A stretch of DNA of 54,917 nt. It comes from Bacteroidota bacterium. GTDB lineage: Bacteria > Bacteroidota > Bacteroidia > Bacteroidales > CAIWKO01. Each line of letters starts with the position of its first letter. The first letter of the stretch is position 1. The notes under the pieces are model-generated. The model was not told where the DNA came from and made no database searches. It worked only from the letters and a program-made list of their open reading frames with translations. The translations under genes and the position numbers were made by a program. Shown here one piece after another: positions 54,847 through 54,917 of this stretch. Where the stretch lies: contig JBAXND010000028.1 of assembly GCA_037133915.1 (NCBI GenBank), positions 1 through 54,917 on the forward strand. The letters run 5' to 3'.

Positions 54847-54917
54847 ATACCTGTGAACACTCCCGGAGATAGTCAACAACATACTCTGATATACCTGTGA
54901 ACACTCCCGGAGATAGT
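54847..54917. repeat. 27-bp direct repeat, two copies, array possibly continuing
   Basis: Identical 27-bp copies at 54847-54873 and 54891-54917 (ATACCTGTGAAC ... CCCGGAGATAGT), separated by 17 bp. The second ends at the last base of the window, so the array may continue. A 17-bp gap is too short for a CRISPR spacer. Confidence 0.85.

Larger units (their letters stand above)
54378..54917. other. Gene-free mosaic of short repeats at the window end
   Basis: 540 bp without a plausible gene. In order: a period-7 AGTGAAA repeat in two blocks, a GCGTT-TGT-AACGC hairpin, two copies of a 26-bp repeat, a REP-like element related to 17387-17434, a CCCGAT-TC-ATCGGG hairpin, and two copies of a 27-bp repeat, the second touching the window edge. 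The minus-strand frame across the AGTGAAA blocks (54381-54620) encodes only FTFHFSL-type low complexity and is not a gene. Confidence 0.8.

Noticed and set aside
54847..54917. Possible CRISPR array
   Set aside because: Only two units with a 17-bp gap, no cas genes and no leader; spacing is too short.
1..54917. tRNA, rRNA or insertion-sequence transposase genes
   Set aside because: I looked through the intergenic regions for tRNA-like stems and TTCGA-type loops and through the frames for transposase motifs and found none that I could support.

Overview
The window comes from a member of the Bacteroidota. Type IX secretion (T9SS) signatures are everywhere: a SprB-type adhesin with a CHU_C (type B) sorting domain, a PorP/SprF-family protein, an OmpA/PD40 protein, and three proteins with type A C-terminal sorting domains. 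Several upstream regions carry the Bacteroidota promoter pattern TTTG-N19-TAnnTTTG, and Shine-Dalgarno sequences are nearly absent. Order or genus cannot be fixed from the sequence. A free-living or environmental, possibly gliding, anaerobic or facultative organism would fit, but that is inference.

Layout. Bases 1-7989: a 5'-truncated, highly repetitive SprB-like adhesin, then porP/sprF-like and ompA-like genes, apparently one operon. Bases 8579-17230: a giant 2883-residue secreted protein. Bases 17231-17856: a gene-free stretch with a REP-like element, a 21-bp minisatellite and a palindrome. Bases 17857-23439: hldD and secA on the minus strand, diverging from the rpsF-rpsR-rplI ribosomal operon. 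Bases 23538-29602 (minus): butyrate kinase, a beta-barrel-like hypothetical protein and a fused isobutyryl-CoA mutase (icmF). Bases 29850-31285: a Fic protein gene sandwiched between two pairs of near-identical 64-bp hairpin-forming repeats. Bases 31312-33471: an FAD oxidoreductase and an unusual nucleotide kinase. Bases 33712-36339: glyA, converging on a T9SS-secreted protein. Bases 36635-50175: mostly housekeeping genes (SixA-like phosphatase, alpha/beta hydrolase, two Fe-S oxidoreductase parts 8 kb apart, PHB-depolymerase-like secreted esterase, TrmH-type methyltransferase, rhomboid protease, ApbE, LpxB, AsmA-like, ManA). Bases 50326-54377: the methylmalonyl-CoA mutase pair mutA-mutB. Bases 54378-54917: a mosaic of short repeats running off the window end.

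Functional themes. The window carries two B12-dependent acyl-CoA mutases: a fused IcmF (butyryl/isobutyryl-CoA) close to butyrate kinase, and a heterodimeric methylmalonyl-CoA mutase (succinyl/methylmalonyl-CoA). Active-site residues visible in the translations separate the two specificities. Envelope biogenesis is represented by secA, hldD, lpxB, manA, AsmA-like and T9SS genes.

The least explained structures are (i) the four-copy repeat bracketing the Fic gene, (ii) the 21-bp minisatellite beside a REP-like palindrome that recurs near the window end, and (iii) 7-bp-period repeats starting right at the stop codons of both large mutase genes. All assignments were made by reading the sequence; no database search was run.
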